From the NCBI GenBank assembly GCA_003344405.1, contig NOWV01000222.1, positions 47,428 through 111,427 on the forward strand: DNA of 64,000 nucleotides, in the 5' to 3' direction. This DNA is from Trichoplax sp. H2 (lineage: Eukaryota; Placozoa; Uniplacotomia; Trichoplacea). Below are positions 52,601 through 64,000 of this stretch, one piece after another (position 1 is the stretch's first letter; each line of letters opens with the position of its first letter). The notes beneath the pieces were generated by a model. It did not search any database and had not been told where the DNA came from. It was given only the letters and a program-made list of their open reading frames with translations. A program made the position numbers and the translations under genes.

Positions 52601-55600
52601 AACAAAATTTTTTGTTAATGCTAGAAAATACTCCAATAAAGCTCGATTCATTCGTCGATCCTGTCGTCCGAATTGTGAGGTAGTAACGCTTAATTATCTT
52701 GAACAGTCTTAATTGTAATGATATCGCTGAGGTTTGCAATGGAGTTTTTGACCTTATATTTTAATCTTTGTAATAGCTATATCCTATGGTTATCGATAAT
52801 CAAATTCATATTTGTGCTTACGCAACTCAACCCATCAAAGATAAAACAGAAATTACAATTCCTTTCGATTTTGATTTTAGCCATTGGTAATAATAACAAT
52901 AGCTGCTATGTTTGAATCCTGCCTTTTTAGTCTCTGTGATTCATGCTTGTATTATAAATCATTATGATTCGACAGTTTGTACGTGGATTGTGCTTGCGAT
53001 ACTAATCAATGCAAGATACGAGAAACGCTAAGAAGCAAGTCTCAAGATGTTATAATTTCGTAAGTAGATCCTATTATGTACAGTATAGGAGAATATATGA
53101 AGATATTTTAATTGCGGTCAAACACTTTCTATTCTTATTCGTAATAGTTGATTTTAAAATAGATAAACACAATCTTATTAGTTGTATTCGCATACGTTGA
53201 CGAGTATTATTTTCCGGTTAGACAATGAATCTTAATAACGTAATGTACCCTACGCATTCTTTTATATAGAACCAGTAGTTATGATACAATAATATATGTA
53301 ACATATAATTCTCGGTATATTATTGTGGGCAGTATGTAATGCACAACTAAAAAGTAATAAGGAGTATGCTTTCTTTTTATTATTTCAGTACAAAGAATAA
53401 TTTTAATGGTCTTATAGCGATTAGTTTAAGCTGAACTACTTTCTTAATCAGTCGATTACTGTATAACTGATATACTTGTTTTTATTACAATATCATTTTG
53501 TGCCTGTACGTCTACTCAATTGTCCAAATTTTAAGTTCTATATAATTATATTATTAACGTACCTGTTCGCACTTGCCAATATTGCAGTCCGGACAGACCC
53601 ATTCCTAAACGAGCACAGACATCAATTGATGAAGACACTTCGGATATGTATCAAATTAAGAGGAAAAAGGTATGTTTAGTACAAATAAGAAGTGTATCAT
53701 GACAACCGGATAAGATACTGATCTATTATGTTTTCTATAGAGAACATCAGTGGAATCAGAATCTACTGATGATGTCGAAATCACAGTAGACGTTGATGGT
53801 ATTAGTTCTGCTGATTCTTCTGCTGTACCTTGCAAACCAAAGAAATTGGTAATGTTCCCTTTCATTGAAAAAGTATGAAAACTATCTTAGATATTAAATT
53901 GATAAATTTTCTTAAATAGTCAAGAGAAGAAATGAAGATTGCAGCAATTGTTCAGGTAAGATGAGAATGACGGAGAGTGAATGAAAGATGCTATACTAAT
54001 CCTGGCATTGCTATGTAGGCATTCGAAAGGATGGAAAAGGGCGAGAAAAGGAAAAGACGCGAAAGCAAGTAAGTATTATAGTTGTCGTATTTAGCAGATA
54101 TCTAGAAACGATTTGTAAGCGTTAGTTATAATGACATTAACAAAGGGGTAATGAAGCTGGACAAAGCGGCAACGATGATGAAGAAGTTAGCATTAAATTA
54201 AAACGGAGGTGAAGAATAAAGAATAGTTTATAGATGGTAGCGGTTTGTTTTTTTCCGATTGTTTGGGATTTCGATAACTTAGAACGCCTTATCTTATTTG
54301 TATAGTAAGGGCGCTTGTGCATTTAGATCTCGGTCACATAGTCGGTAAGTGATATGATTCGACATTGGATGAATTATGTGTGAATAGTTTGAATGAAGAA
54401 TTACTCCTATTGGTATAGGACTAATGCAACGTCCGACATGTCTGATGCAACTTCAACTACTTCTACCGCGCCTACATCTCCAACGGAATCAGCACCATTT
54501 TTATATGATGATATCTATGCAGTAGCCTTAACGGAGACAAAACAAAATCTTGTGGATTGTGGTATTTCCGTCGATACTGAAATACCCCCGAGAAAGGTAT
54601 TACTTCTTTGATAATTTTAAGTTAATCACTCAAGTTTTCCCTGTCACAATACTGAAGTTATATTTACTGCTATTAGCGATTACTATTGGAATATCAAGAG
54701 GTTACGAAGGGAAAAGACAATAAGGAAAATGGTGATAATATCATCAATGTTATGAAAGATCTTAGCGATGGCTATGGTTGTTACAAGAAGGTTTGGCGAT
54801 CAATTTTTTAGATGTGATGTTATGATTTTATTAACTTGTGAACGACAACTCTCTTGACTACTGCTATTCTACTATGTATATTGTAGAGGTGGATATTAAC
54901 AAGAAAATTGGAGGATTACTTGAACTCGTCAAGCAAGCTAGCAGACTGTTCGAATCAAAGCGATACATATAATCGTTCTCCAGATAGTGAGTAATTTATA
55001 TTACCACAACAGGATAGCGTTTGTTGATATCACTATCTTGGTTTAAAGCAAAATGCTTGGAATGAATAGTGATAAATTTTTTTTCAGCTTTCCCAATTAT
55101 TAAACGAAGAGTTGATTACAAGCCTCCTCAAACTAAGAAAATCGATCCTTTGCCATTTAGGAAAAGACCCTATTATCGTAATTTAAAGATTCCTCCTAAA
55201 ATTGAATTGACTGCGGCTACTCCATCTACGTATGTCTTTGTCCTGGAAAACTAACATGCATTAAACTTTAAATTTAAGAGTTAACAATTTAGTAATGAAA
55301 CTTACACTTTTATATAAAATAAAGCGCTACACCATCTCAAACATCATCTTCCGGACGAAGGAAGGTACTGAATGAATAATATGTTATCTCTAGTTAAAAT
55401 TAGTTCTTCTTGGTAAGGTTTACTTGCTAATGATGATAAAATTATTTACCGTAAAATGAATCGATTTATTAGGTTAGCCTTCTTGAATATCGTAATCGAA
55501 GAATCAATGCTGATTCCAGAAGAGTATCTGAAGCTGGATCGAATTCCTCAACTCCAATTTCAACACCTACGACTTCGTTTAATTCTCCATTCTTTAAACA

Positions 55601-55667
55601 AACTGGCAGTCCATTTGAACCGGTCAGCCCAGTTGGATCCCCATCAGTTGGTGGTACTAGCGGGTAA
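49690..55667 (+). CDS. KMT2E: KMT2E/SETD5-type PHD and SET domain chromatin protein
   Basis: Thirty short exons join in phase to 777 residues. The first are 49690-49769, 50028-50121, 50339-50421, 50643-50690, 50790-50870 and 50963-51021; the SET exons are 52001-52072, 52183-52236, 52345-52397, 52472-52537, 52625-52679, 52777-52886 and 52976-53059; the last is 55473-55667. The N-terminus has LPYPDHNYG, a conserved family motif. The PHD finger reads [18 protein letters not shown], then [10 protein letters not shown] and YFCEQC. An Asp/Lys-rich linker follows. The SET domain has [24 protein letters not shown] and [12 protein letters not shown], then [13 protein letters not shown]. Downstream family signatures are [39 protein letters not shown] and [10 protein letters not shown]. 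The usual catalytic NHSCxPN is RRSCRPN, as in KMT2E/SETD5, which are thought to lack clear methyltransferase activity. The start ATG context (CAACATGG) is good and its splice phase fits. The C-terminus is much shorter than vertebrate homologues; a donor just before the stop could extend it. Confidence 0.93.
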
Positions 55668-56845
55668 CAGGATATGCTGTAGTATTTAGTTTCTAGCGAT
55701 TACTGATTTTTGAGCATATTCAATTGTGTACGGTTTTTATTAATTATTTGTGTCGCAACTGTATCAGAATAGTATATACCTGTGCAAGGTTTAGTAATTG
55801 TAAGATAAATGTATTTGTGCTGTTAGGATATCCTTTAAATTACCTCAGGGTCATTCGCGAAACTTAAGTGTCGGAGGAAACAAAAGTAATGCTAGGTACA
55901 ATATACAATTTCATTTCGATGCGCATATTAATGCACACCTTTTCGGTTTTCTTAATTATTAGGTCGTTCTCCTCTCCCTTAACCTAAGGCGGAATCGCTT
56001 GATTTTGTCTTCATTTACTGTTGTATACTGGAGTATTGCTGATTGCAATTTTATGAATTTCCGTTTTTAATGTATAAAAAATTTCTTTCTGTTTTCACGT
56101 GGCTTTGTTTCTAAAAATTCCTTTAAATCTCTTCTTGTAATATTTGCAACTGTATCCGAAAATGTTGAATGTACGGAATATCGTGATCAACTTGGCAATA
56201 ATGTAAAAATTACAATTGCAATTTCTATTCATGAAAGAATCAGAATTAGCGTGATGCTAATAACAGTTATTAACATATTTGCAAAAGAATAGAAGATGCT
56301 CGCAATTCTTGTAAAATAGACAATAGATTGTAGCTAATGACACTCAGCTCCATATGAGTATTTCGTCCATCACATCAAGAATTTTTTTGTACATTCAGAA
56401 TTTTGAAGATTTAGCTTGCTTTATTTCAAAATATTAAAATTTTTCACAACCAACTTACAATGGTATTACCTGACAATAATAGGTTTGCAATAAAGAGAAT
56501 GCTTACAAAACCTGTTACTGTATAAATTACAGTTAATAATAATAGCTATGAGAAGATCTTTGGGTATATCGTAGCCAAACCAATTGCTATTTGGTATTTA
56601 CGCGAGACTGCCCAACATATGTGGTTCACAAAATGGCGTTAATGTTAGAATAATCCATCAATCGCTAGTTGAACTGAAGTAAATGGGCAAATTTCCAGAA
56701 GTCGAATATTGTTCAGTGCAGTAGTCTTGAGACAGTAACTATTTTAGAACGATTTCTAGAACAAAATGGAAGAATATTGTACGAATTAATTTGTGCAGAA
56801 TGCGTCTAAATTACATAGCAAATATGTCATTAGTAATATACATAC
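55668..56845. other. region between convergent genes; may hold the last Mic19 exon
   Basis: This is the 3' flank of the KMT2E-type gene and of the minus-strand Mic19 gene, which converge here. The missing short terminal exon of Mic19 should lie in it, but I could not place it with confidence. Otherwise AT-rich and featureless. Confidence 0.4.
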
Positions 56846-59515
56846 GAGTTTATAGCTATCGACGCATTTACTGAAGGCCTGTACTTCTTTCGAACATATT
56901 AACGGCTTGGAATTATTTTTACTTAAGCATTCTACGAGTGCATCTTGTAAATCTTGACAAACACCTACATTGATGGGCTCCCTATTTTCAAAAAAAATTT
57001 TTTATAACACAATCAATTCCATTGTACTGTAGTAACGGTAAGCCTAGTTAGACTATTTTTAGTCCCTTTAATCAAAGTAAAAATTAAAAGACTTTTTAAT
57101 CCTAATTGATATTGTGAGATTGTTAGAACAATTAAAATCATCACAAGTGCATATTTGATAATCTCGAAGGCTTGAATATAAAGCTAAACATACATGGTAC
57201 TACAATATTTGTATCATTATGTCATACTATCAATCCACTATACAGATTAATACAGTATAATTACAATCGTAACATGGAATGTACATAATTACTGTATACG
57301 CTGGAATTGTTGTAACTATTAGATATTAGTTGTTAATCACGAATAATATGGCTGTCGCAACGGCAGTCAGTCCTTACTTAAATTTTTGACCAAATTCTTC
57401 CGCTGCTTTATTAAATTCTTCCTCTGTTACCTTCTTTTCAACCTCGGCCTATCAACATAATTGCGAAAAATTATAGCTCTATCAGTTGCCAGTACATGTA
57501 TTTGAGGGAATAGCTGCAACACAATTAGTAGATATATCTGATCTATATTGCCAACTTAAACTAATTTAATGTTATCCTAGCCGGTATTGAAATGATTATT
57601 GAAGTATGCTGATTATATGTGAAGGCGAGGGATCAAAACTGTTGTGGAATTAACCCCTGAGATTGAAAGTCTACATGTTAACAACGATCATCTACATTGA
57701 CGAAGCTAACCTAGTATCAACTCGAGCACATCTAAGTTTGCATTCTACTACTTTCTTAATAGAAATATGATAGCAGCGTCTCTTCTTTCATACCTCTTGC
57801 TTTAATTTATCCACTTCTTCCTGCCAATTAGCATTTAACTCTGATATCTCTTGAAATTTCATTCTTTCCATTCGTTCATTTTCATGCCGCATGCCCTAGT
57901 TATTGTTTTATCAAATAATAATTTCACCATCAAATTTGAGCACGGAATTGACTATTAACAATAATCGTAATATCATAATATCTAAGCCAAGCTGAGCATT
58001 TGTGAAATACGAATTTTTCAGCATAGTTACGAACACGATGGCATAATCGATAGTAGAAACAGCTACTGTACTTTAAATTTGGTCAATATTAAAGTTATAA
58101 TGGCAAAAATATTTCCATCAATAAAATGAAGCATTTTAAGCAATTAAACAGTTCTATTTCATGTATGGCTTAATTTTCAAGCTACAGCTTTGTATTTTCT
58201 TTATTTACCTCCGTATAAGCCTTGTGCATTAATTTCTTAACTTTATCATTTTGAGCTAAATCTTCGATACGGTTGGAATCTTGATGGTTGATTTATTGAA
58301 ATACCAGGCAACATCCAGGAATGATATCGAAAAGAGGCGTTAGTTCGTATCAACGTTAACATAGTATACATTTCCCGACGAAAACTCGTTATTGTACTGC
58401 ATATATTTCTTATTGAAGAGAAGTCATATTTTAATACTATAGTGTCAAGTTGAGAATTTACATGTTGTAGAGGTGCGTAGAGGTCATTAATATGACTAAG
58501 GTGCACCATGGACTACTAGAAATTGTACCGATATAATTTCTAACAGTTCATAGGTGTACAAAATGATAGCAAGCAAAAGATTCTACAATAATTTCAGCTT
58601 ACCTTGCGCTGATGTATTTGATAACTGTTCCAGAGCTTTCTGTGATAGCTAAAATATAGAATGAGAATAATCTCAGAAACAGCTTACAGAATGAAGAAAT
58701 GGGGAGGCTTAACCTACACAGCGATAGACATATCTTTCCATACCTGAGCAGTGAGTACTCGAAGACTATACAGGTATTCTCAGTATAAAATATATTATTA
58801 GTTATGTGTTATAGCGCTACTGCAACTGGTGATAATAAGGAACATTTCATATTGAAAGATTATGATATCTGTCTAGTATAACAGGCCCAATAATAATTCA
58901 TCGACACTCTTTATAGTATTTACAGGAGAAAGGTCTATTGAACAGGAGTAAATTCTTTCTTATCAACAGATTGCACCATAGCGATGGCAATCCTTTCTAC
59001 TACCCCCTAACCGCTCATCTATATTACTGAAAGCATATTCAATATGGTATTACAACAGCTAACAACAATATCAAGATTCCATTTTAACACGCTATAACAT
59101 TGAATTGATACAGCGAAGTCCAGCAATTATAAACTATCCACATAGTAATGGTTGGGAGAGAAAGTCTACCTATTCTTTATTCGCATTGCTGTTTACTTCA
59201 ACTTATGCATCACTCTATACAACACTTGATAATAACGACAATATGACTCCTTTCATGACAGTCTTAACGGTATTTAATGTCCATAAATCATAGTAGAAAA
59301 CCACTAGACTAAAGCGATCTAGCTAATTCATCACTACAATAACAAATAGCACTATACGAAGCGATTGCAGGATTGCTAATGTTCATTTCTGCTATTCTAG
59401 TTTGCAGCAAAATGTCCAAAGCTGTGAACATCTTCTTACAACATACCACAAAAACGCCACCATCAGGCTGCTTTTCGAAAGTTACACGCTGTTCTTGAGA
59501 TTGCCCAGCACCCAT
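56846..59515 (-). CDS. CHCHD3: MICOS subunit Mic19/Mic25 (CHCHD3/CHCHD6 family)
   Basis: Exons on the minus strand, all in phase: 59515-59447, 58648-58603, 58279-58209, 57895-57794, 57448-57378 and 56981-56846. The start MGAGQSQEQRVTFEKQPDGG has the Gly-2/Ser-6 N-myristoylation pattern and the RVTFE motif typical of Mic19. LSQKALEQLSN follows, then a coiled-coil stretch (RHENERMERMKFQEISELNA, WQEEVDKLKQE, VEKKVTEEEFNKAAEEFGQK). The CHCH domain has two CX9C motifs (CQDLQDALVEC and CSKEVQAFSKC) spaced as in the family, so import and oxidation by the Mia40 pathway is expected. Mic19 links Mic60 and Sam50 and helps build crista junctions. The exon at 57,378 could be misread as terminal because an in-frame TAA spans its donor (AA|GTAAGG). 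A short final exon after 56,846 is missing. The coiled coil looks shorter than in vertebrate CHCHD3. Confidence 0.9.
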
Positions 59516-62500
59516 TTCGCTGTGCTGGACAGTAGACCGCAATTAAATCCTCAATTTGATCAAGGAAAGGAATAATATTTCTACTCTAATAGGATGATCA
59601 AGATGGAGGCAAGCTCTCTACCAGGTCGAAGGAGGTTGTGGAAACGAAGCTGCCACTACTTGAGAAGCCAACCTTTTACCGTGACGAAATTATACTGCTC
59701 TACTATGGACTTTTGTATCATGTTCCAGTATCGATACTTGACGTATATAGGCCATCTCCTGCAGTTATCATGGCTATACCAACTTGATGCATTCATCCTT
59801 TATAGCTCTACTATAAGCTACTAGCCATGTTTTGGTATCAATACTTCAGATTGACTGATAGGCAACAGGGCGGTCTACTCGATCTTCCTTGTTCCCCTGT
59901 CCGAGCGTCCAATCGTCCAAAAACTGCAAGCTGGTGGAAACAGTAGTACTGTATTGCAATCCATACGGTACCTGACAATAGTTCAATCACTATAGAATAG
60001 CGTAGGCTAAGTTCCTTATAGATGAATAAGCTCAAGATTGGGTTAACTAACTATCATTATTTATTGTTAATTGTGAATTAGATTTAGAATAAAGCAAAAA
60101 CAAGCAAATAAAACGAGTAGAAGCTCATCTTTGTACATTTAAGATCATAATTATACTGTAGACTAACGTGAAACGAATTGAAGCGGTATCGAAAAGCCCA
60201 ATAATTATATTTAATTCGGTGTATTATTAGTAATGGTAGATAACTAGTTATTAGTTCTAATTTATCATTATATAACTATGACAATATTAAAGGTCACATA
60301 ATCAATTGCAAAAGCAAATCCATTTGTATATAGAAATAAAATTTAGACTAAGTAACAAGCTATCAGTTCTGATTGATCATTAAAAAGAAGTATACCGGTA
60401 TTCAAGATCATTCAATCAAGAGCTTTAGATATAATGCAGCTAGATAGGGTTATCGGCTGCTAAATGGACACATTGGCCGGTATATATATTATAACAATTC
60501 CCGTTCATTGTGAATCAATATAGACAATCATATATATATATATATATATAGCATTAGCTTTAGATATGGAGGACCTAGATATTATAGCGCTGCGATAGCA
60601 CTTGTTACTGACTCTTGCCGTTCATTGTGAACAAAGGCCGATAGCTATTATTAAATAAAATTAGGCTAAATTTTTATCCAGGTTAGAAATGAAACAGGTA
60701 CGTTAATCTCCTGATACGTATCTTCATCACATTAATGCAATGGTAAATCTTACGGCTATAATTTTAGCTAGCTTGTTCATACCATAAATTTGAAGGTCTT
60801 CGATAGACTAGATTTCTAAAGAAAATTGTATATCGATGTTGTATGTAACATAATTAATATACTATATACATATATATATATATATACCCGTATAGAATCC
60901 TCCATGCCAGTTAAAGCAGTATGAAGTATCAAAAAGTTAAGAAAGTACACGTATGGATCTATACCATGTTATACTACATAACACATATATACAATATACT
61001 ATCGCATTAGTTATATTCAAGACTGTAGATGCCGTTTATATTAATATGCTATGGTATTAGTCTACTCGTATAATTATTAGTGATAAGGAACGGCTTGAAT
61101 TGAAAGCATATCTGGGTATAGCAACCATTTTTTTGTAGAAATTGAAAATTTAGTACAGGAATTGTCTCTGTCAGTAAAGCGACATGAATTGTGCTAATAA
61201 TTAATTAATTATAGAATCGACTAAACACGCTCTTTAAGACTATATAATAAATTAAGGAAGCATCTAAATTCCTCTACACACAGTAAAGATATGATGACAA
61301 TTACAGGATAGATTTAAGATACTTTAGTAAGCTGTTAATAAATATACAGAAATATCTATTTACTCTACTGTACACATGGGTCCATCTCATAGTATTAGCA
61401 TAGTAATTATATTTGTAACAATAGACTAAATGAACATCATAGGAAAGTGCATAGCAAGTACATGGCTCAAAAACCTATCCGGCAATTATTACCAGGCGGA
61501 CAAAGTACGCTATTAAAATTGTTGCAGGCATAAGCCCTCTAGACATAACTATAAACTATGCTACTTAGATTCTTGCTTGTTATATGTACATCGAACGTAT
61601 TCGAGCATTATTACAGTACTAGATGGTAGATACGTACCTTGTAATTTATATTTACTTCTGTATGATCTCAGCAATAAGAACTCTACTCGTATTCACGTCA
61701 TCCAAATTTCAGTATTATCGTATGACACTAGTTGGGCACACGAGTATGATGCATGCGTACATCATTTATTTTATCCTCTTGTGTTAAACTGCATATACCT
61801 GGGTAAGCTCTATATGATACTGTACACTAATTTTAAACGAGGTACCGAATGTACCCTTATCGACCTTGATAAACAGTCTAGTTCAAGCTTTACTGGAACA
61901 ATGGTATGTATTCTTGAATTAAACGGCAAAGTATCGATCCTAAATTCTCAATATATTACAGATTGAATTTTCAAATGAGATTACTTAAAGTTAAGTTTCA
62001 TAATTATCAACTACAATAAGTTTCGCTTTGATTTTTGTGTCTTTAATTTTATTCCTGTTAATGAAAGAGTGTACAAACCCTACATAAATATACATTAAAT
62101 TATCTTTACTACCTAGGCAGCAAACATAGGAGCAAACGCTAAACTATGAAGATATAAAATCCGTATCTACCGCAGAAACCGTTCATAAACCAACAAGTAC
62201 TTCGTTAAATGAAGCACTATATGCGGCGACTAAGTGAATGCTCTCGAAGACTTAGACTAATTTCGAAAAATTTCGCATTAAAGGTACGTTAAGTAAAATT
62301 ATGGTCGTATCATACAAATCATATACAGATAAAATTATAAGTCTATACAAGCAGCGGTTTGCAGAACACTTTTTATCCAGTCTAAATTCGAATTACTATA
62401 ATTTGTGTGAACACTGTACAGTATTTCATAAATAAGCCAAACTCTTCAGTCTATTGATGATCTAGTAGAAGAAACGCAAAAATTAATTCATTACATCGGT

Positions 62501-62552
62501 CATTGAGCGTAAAATAGGTGTGTTGTAAACAAACATTAGGCAAACGTTAACA
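59516..62552. other. intergenic stretch with TA microsatellites
   Basis: No exon is supported. A plus-strand open frame at 61,577-61,966 has no recognisable domain. TA runs lie at about 60,531-60,550 and 60,869-60,886. A diverged direct repeat (CCGTTCATTGTGAA, preceded or followed by tagctttagatat) recurs near 60,500 and 60,620. Confidence 0.5.
60531..60550. repeat. (TA)10 microsatellite
   Basis: A perfect alternating TA run of about 20 bp; a second run of similar length lies at about 60,869-60,886 (interrupted by a C on each side). Likely length-variable. Confidence 0.95.
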
Positions 62553-64000
62553 TTACCCTGAAAACTGAAAATTGGGTTGTGAACCAAGATCGTTAACATT
62601 ACCCTGCTGATCCTTATCAACATTTGTACAAACTTTAGATTTATCCGACTGCAAGGAAATGTTTGGCTGAAGTAAAAATGCCTTCGCACCGTCCATATTC
62701 CTATAATTAGCATATATCAAAGATCCAGCCCCTGCAAATGTTAAACCAGTAGAACTTAATTTCTTTGGCAAGGTCGAAGGCGAAGCAGATAAAGTGCGTT
62801 CATCGTTACAGTTATTAGAAATGACGACATGCCCATACTCTTTTGTATAATCGCCATCAAAACGATCCTGCTGGTAACAGTTTCGCATGTTTAATAGATT
62901 ACCTTGCAAATTATCCTTATTGCCAGCAACAGTCATGCCACCATCCAAAATCTTAGCGGAGTCATCAGAAGATTCTGAAGAAGACAAAATTGCATCATTT
63001 AAGGTCTCATGTCGATCATTTTCTAGTGTATGTAAATTTGCTTGTGTCAACGATTGGCACATTGATGATAAATTGCAATTACCAGTAGAACGCTCAAATG
63101 AAAGTCCTATTGAATTTTCAGATGCTAAAGTACTTTCAATTTTTTTATTAGCGTCTACTCCAGTAATCCCACAATTTGCAATCTTGATTCCACGTTCTTC
63201 AACAACTACGGCATTTGAGTCATTAGGTAAGCTTGTTGACTTACAGTCAAGCAGTTCAATACAATCTTCAACAACTGATTTGAAAGTATTCGCTATCTCT
63301 GGTGTTTTAAAGCGTGCACATAACTGTTCCGGATTTCCAGTACCTTCAGAATAATCTGCGGGTGTATACCATACCCAACTCTTATTCGAGCCTAAACTTG
63401 GTTCTAAACGCATATCTTTACTAATATAATGATTAGCGCAAACTTTATGAATCTGATCGCGACGCATTATAATTCTAAATCGATTTTCTTCTACGGTATG
63501 CTTAAGAATCTTTATTTCGCCGACACCCCTTTCTTTCCATTGCTTCGCTGTTTTATCGAATCGAAATAGTTTACATCGTTCTTTATATGTAATTTCTTCG
63601 TTTTCTTCTCCTGTAACTATAGTTACATCCTTCGACAAAGTAATAACCGGTTTAAAATCAACATCTGGTGTAAATTCTTCCGGATTCTCATTACCATCTT
63701 CGTTATCGTTATTTGATAGTGCTTTTGCAAAGAGAGGTTTACTAGCATTTGGAAATATAAAACTCGATGGCTTATTCTCTGAAGTAGATATATCACTTGT
63801 AGTTTGAGCAGCTAATGACGCAAATGATGTTTTATGACTAGCATCTTGATTGAATTTAAACATATAATTTGTTTCAGGTATTTCTGATTTATCGTTATTC
63901 GCATTCTTTTCGACGCTATCGGATGATTGAGATGATAATGATGGGATCGATGTTACGTTATTATCGATTTTTTGATTAAATTTGAATAAAGATTTCGATT
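62553..64000 (-). CDS. RANBP2: RanBP2/Nup358-like nucleoporin, 3' part with Ran-binding domain
   Basis: A long open frame enters from beyond the window edge and stops at 62,553. Two FKFNQ motifs (one upstream of 63,864, one just after) resemble degenerate FG-type spacers. They are followed by an acidic stretch and a complete Ran-binding domain: PDVDFKPVITL, YKERCKLFRFD, QWKERGVGEIKIL, FRIIMRRDQIHKVCANHYIS, WVWYTPADYSEG and CARFKTPEIANTFKSV. The WKERG.G..KIL and MRRDQ..K.CANH signatures fit the RanBP2 class best. A Ser/Asn-rich, low-complexity tail of about 200 residues follows with no cyclophilin domain. Ran-binding domains bind RanGTP at the cytoplasmic face of the pore and assist RanGAP. 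Without the 5' part, RanBP3 or Nup50 cannot be fully excluded. A possible donor at the very end (CAGG|GTAATG) could add an exon. Confidence 0.85.
   Translation of the reverse strand, partial: SKSLFKFNQKIDNNVTSIPSLSSQSSDSVEKNANNDKSEIPETNYMFKFNQDASHKTSFASLAAQTTSDISTSENKPSSFIFPNASKPLFAKALSNNDNEDGNENPEEFTPDVDFKPVITLSKDVTIVTGEENEEITYKERCKLFRFDKTAKQWKERGVGEIKILKHTVEENRFRIIMRRDQIHKVCANHYISKDMRLEPSLGSNKSWVWYTPADYSEGTGNPEQLCARFKTPEIANTFKSVVEDCIELLDCKSTSLPNDSNAVVVEERGIKIANCGITGVDANKKIESTLASENSIGLSFERSTGNCNLSSMCQSLTQANLHTLENDRHETLNDAILSSSESSDDSAKILDGGMTVAGNKDNLQGNLLNMRNCYQQDRFDGDYTKEYGHVVISNNCNDERTLSASPSTLPKKLSSTGLTFAGAGSLIYANYRNMDGAKAFLLQPNISLQSDKSKVCTNVDKDQQGNVNDLGSQPNFQFSG

Noticed and set aside
57379-57383. 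Stop codon taken as the end of Mic19
   Set aside because: A good GTAAGG donor overlaps it, and a CHCH exon follows in exact phase at 56,981-56,846.
61577-61966. 129-codon plus-strand open frame
   Set aside because: No domain, signal or neighbouring exon support; composition is compatible with chance in AT-rich DNA.
1-64000. CRISPR arrays, operons, phage or bacterial genes
   Set aside because: None are present; all recognised genes are intron-containing animal genes.

Overview
This window is nuclear DNA of an animal: AT-rich, intron-dense, with GT-AG splice sites and metazoan gene families. No bacterial, phage or organellar features are present. The mix (adhesion GPCRs with C-type lectin and mucin-like ectodomains, CRELD, TIM17, a KMT2E/SETD5-type PHD-SET protein, a Mic19/CHCHD3 subunit, a RanBP2-type Ran-binding domain), with compact genes and mostly short introns (the longest traced ones run to about 1.6 kb), suggests an early-branching metazoan such as a placozoan. 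That placement is inference; no species marker is visible.

Layout. 1-5,945: AT-rich, no gene recognised, with a clear 1.4-kb foldback (MITE-like) element at 1,758-3,176 and a diverged relative before it. 5,946-15,220 (minus): an adhesion GPCR read as C-type lectin domain, Thr-rich mucin-like stalk with an (ATTE)n tandem repeat, GAIN/GPS, seven TM helices and a basic tail. 15,737-16,573 (minus): coding-like open segments of uncertain gene. 16,600-22,310: no gene recognised. 22,311-27,295 (plus): CRELD, whose last exon contains an optional splice that would switch the product from a two-helix membrane protein to a soluble ER protein ending HEEL. About 30,996-41,766 (plus): a second adhesion GPCR, paralogous to the first but with two lectin domains, a Ser/Thr stalk and a C-terminal STLV PDZ-ligand-like end. 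42,880-45,560: GC-richer minisatellite of about 100-bp units, a duplicated flank and a 20-N assembly gap. 45,822-47,725 (plus): TIM17, six exons. 49,690-55,667 (plus): KMT2E/SETD5-type protein, 30 exons reconstructed in phase. 56,846-59,515 (minus): Mic19/CHCHD3 with CHCH domain, last exon not found. 62,553-64,000 (minus): 3' end of a RanBP2-like nucleoporin, open at the window edge.

How the genes relate. The two receptors are an inverted paralogous pair about 18 kb apart: six of eight 7TM exons have identical lengths (100, 151, 67, 67, 127 and 42 nt) and the intron phases match, while the ectodomains differ. They probably arose by local duplication. The other genes are housekeeping or chromatin genes with no obvious joint pathway; TIM17 and Mic19 both act at the mitochondrial inner membrane, but I read their proximity as chance.

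All exon models were made by eye from open frames, GT/AG sites and phase continuity. TIM17, CRELD, KMT2E and Mic19 keep phase through every junction. The GAIN part of the minus-strand receptor and the first exons of both receptors are incomplete.
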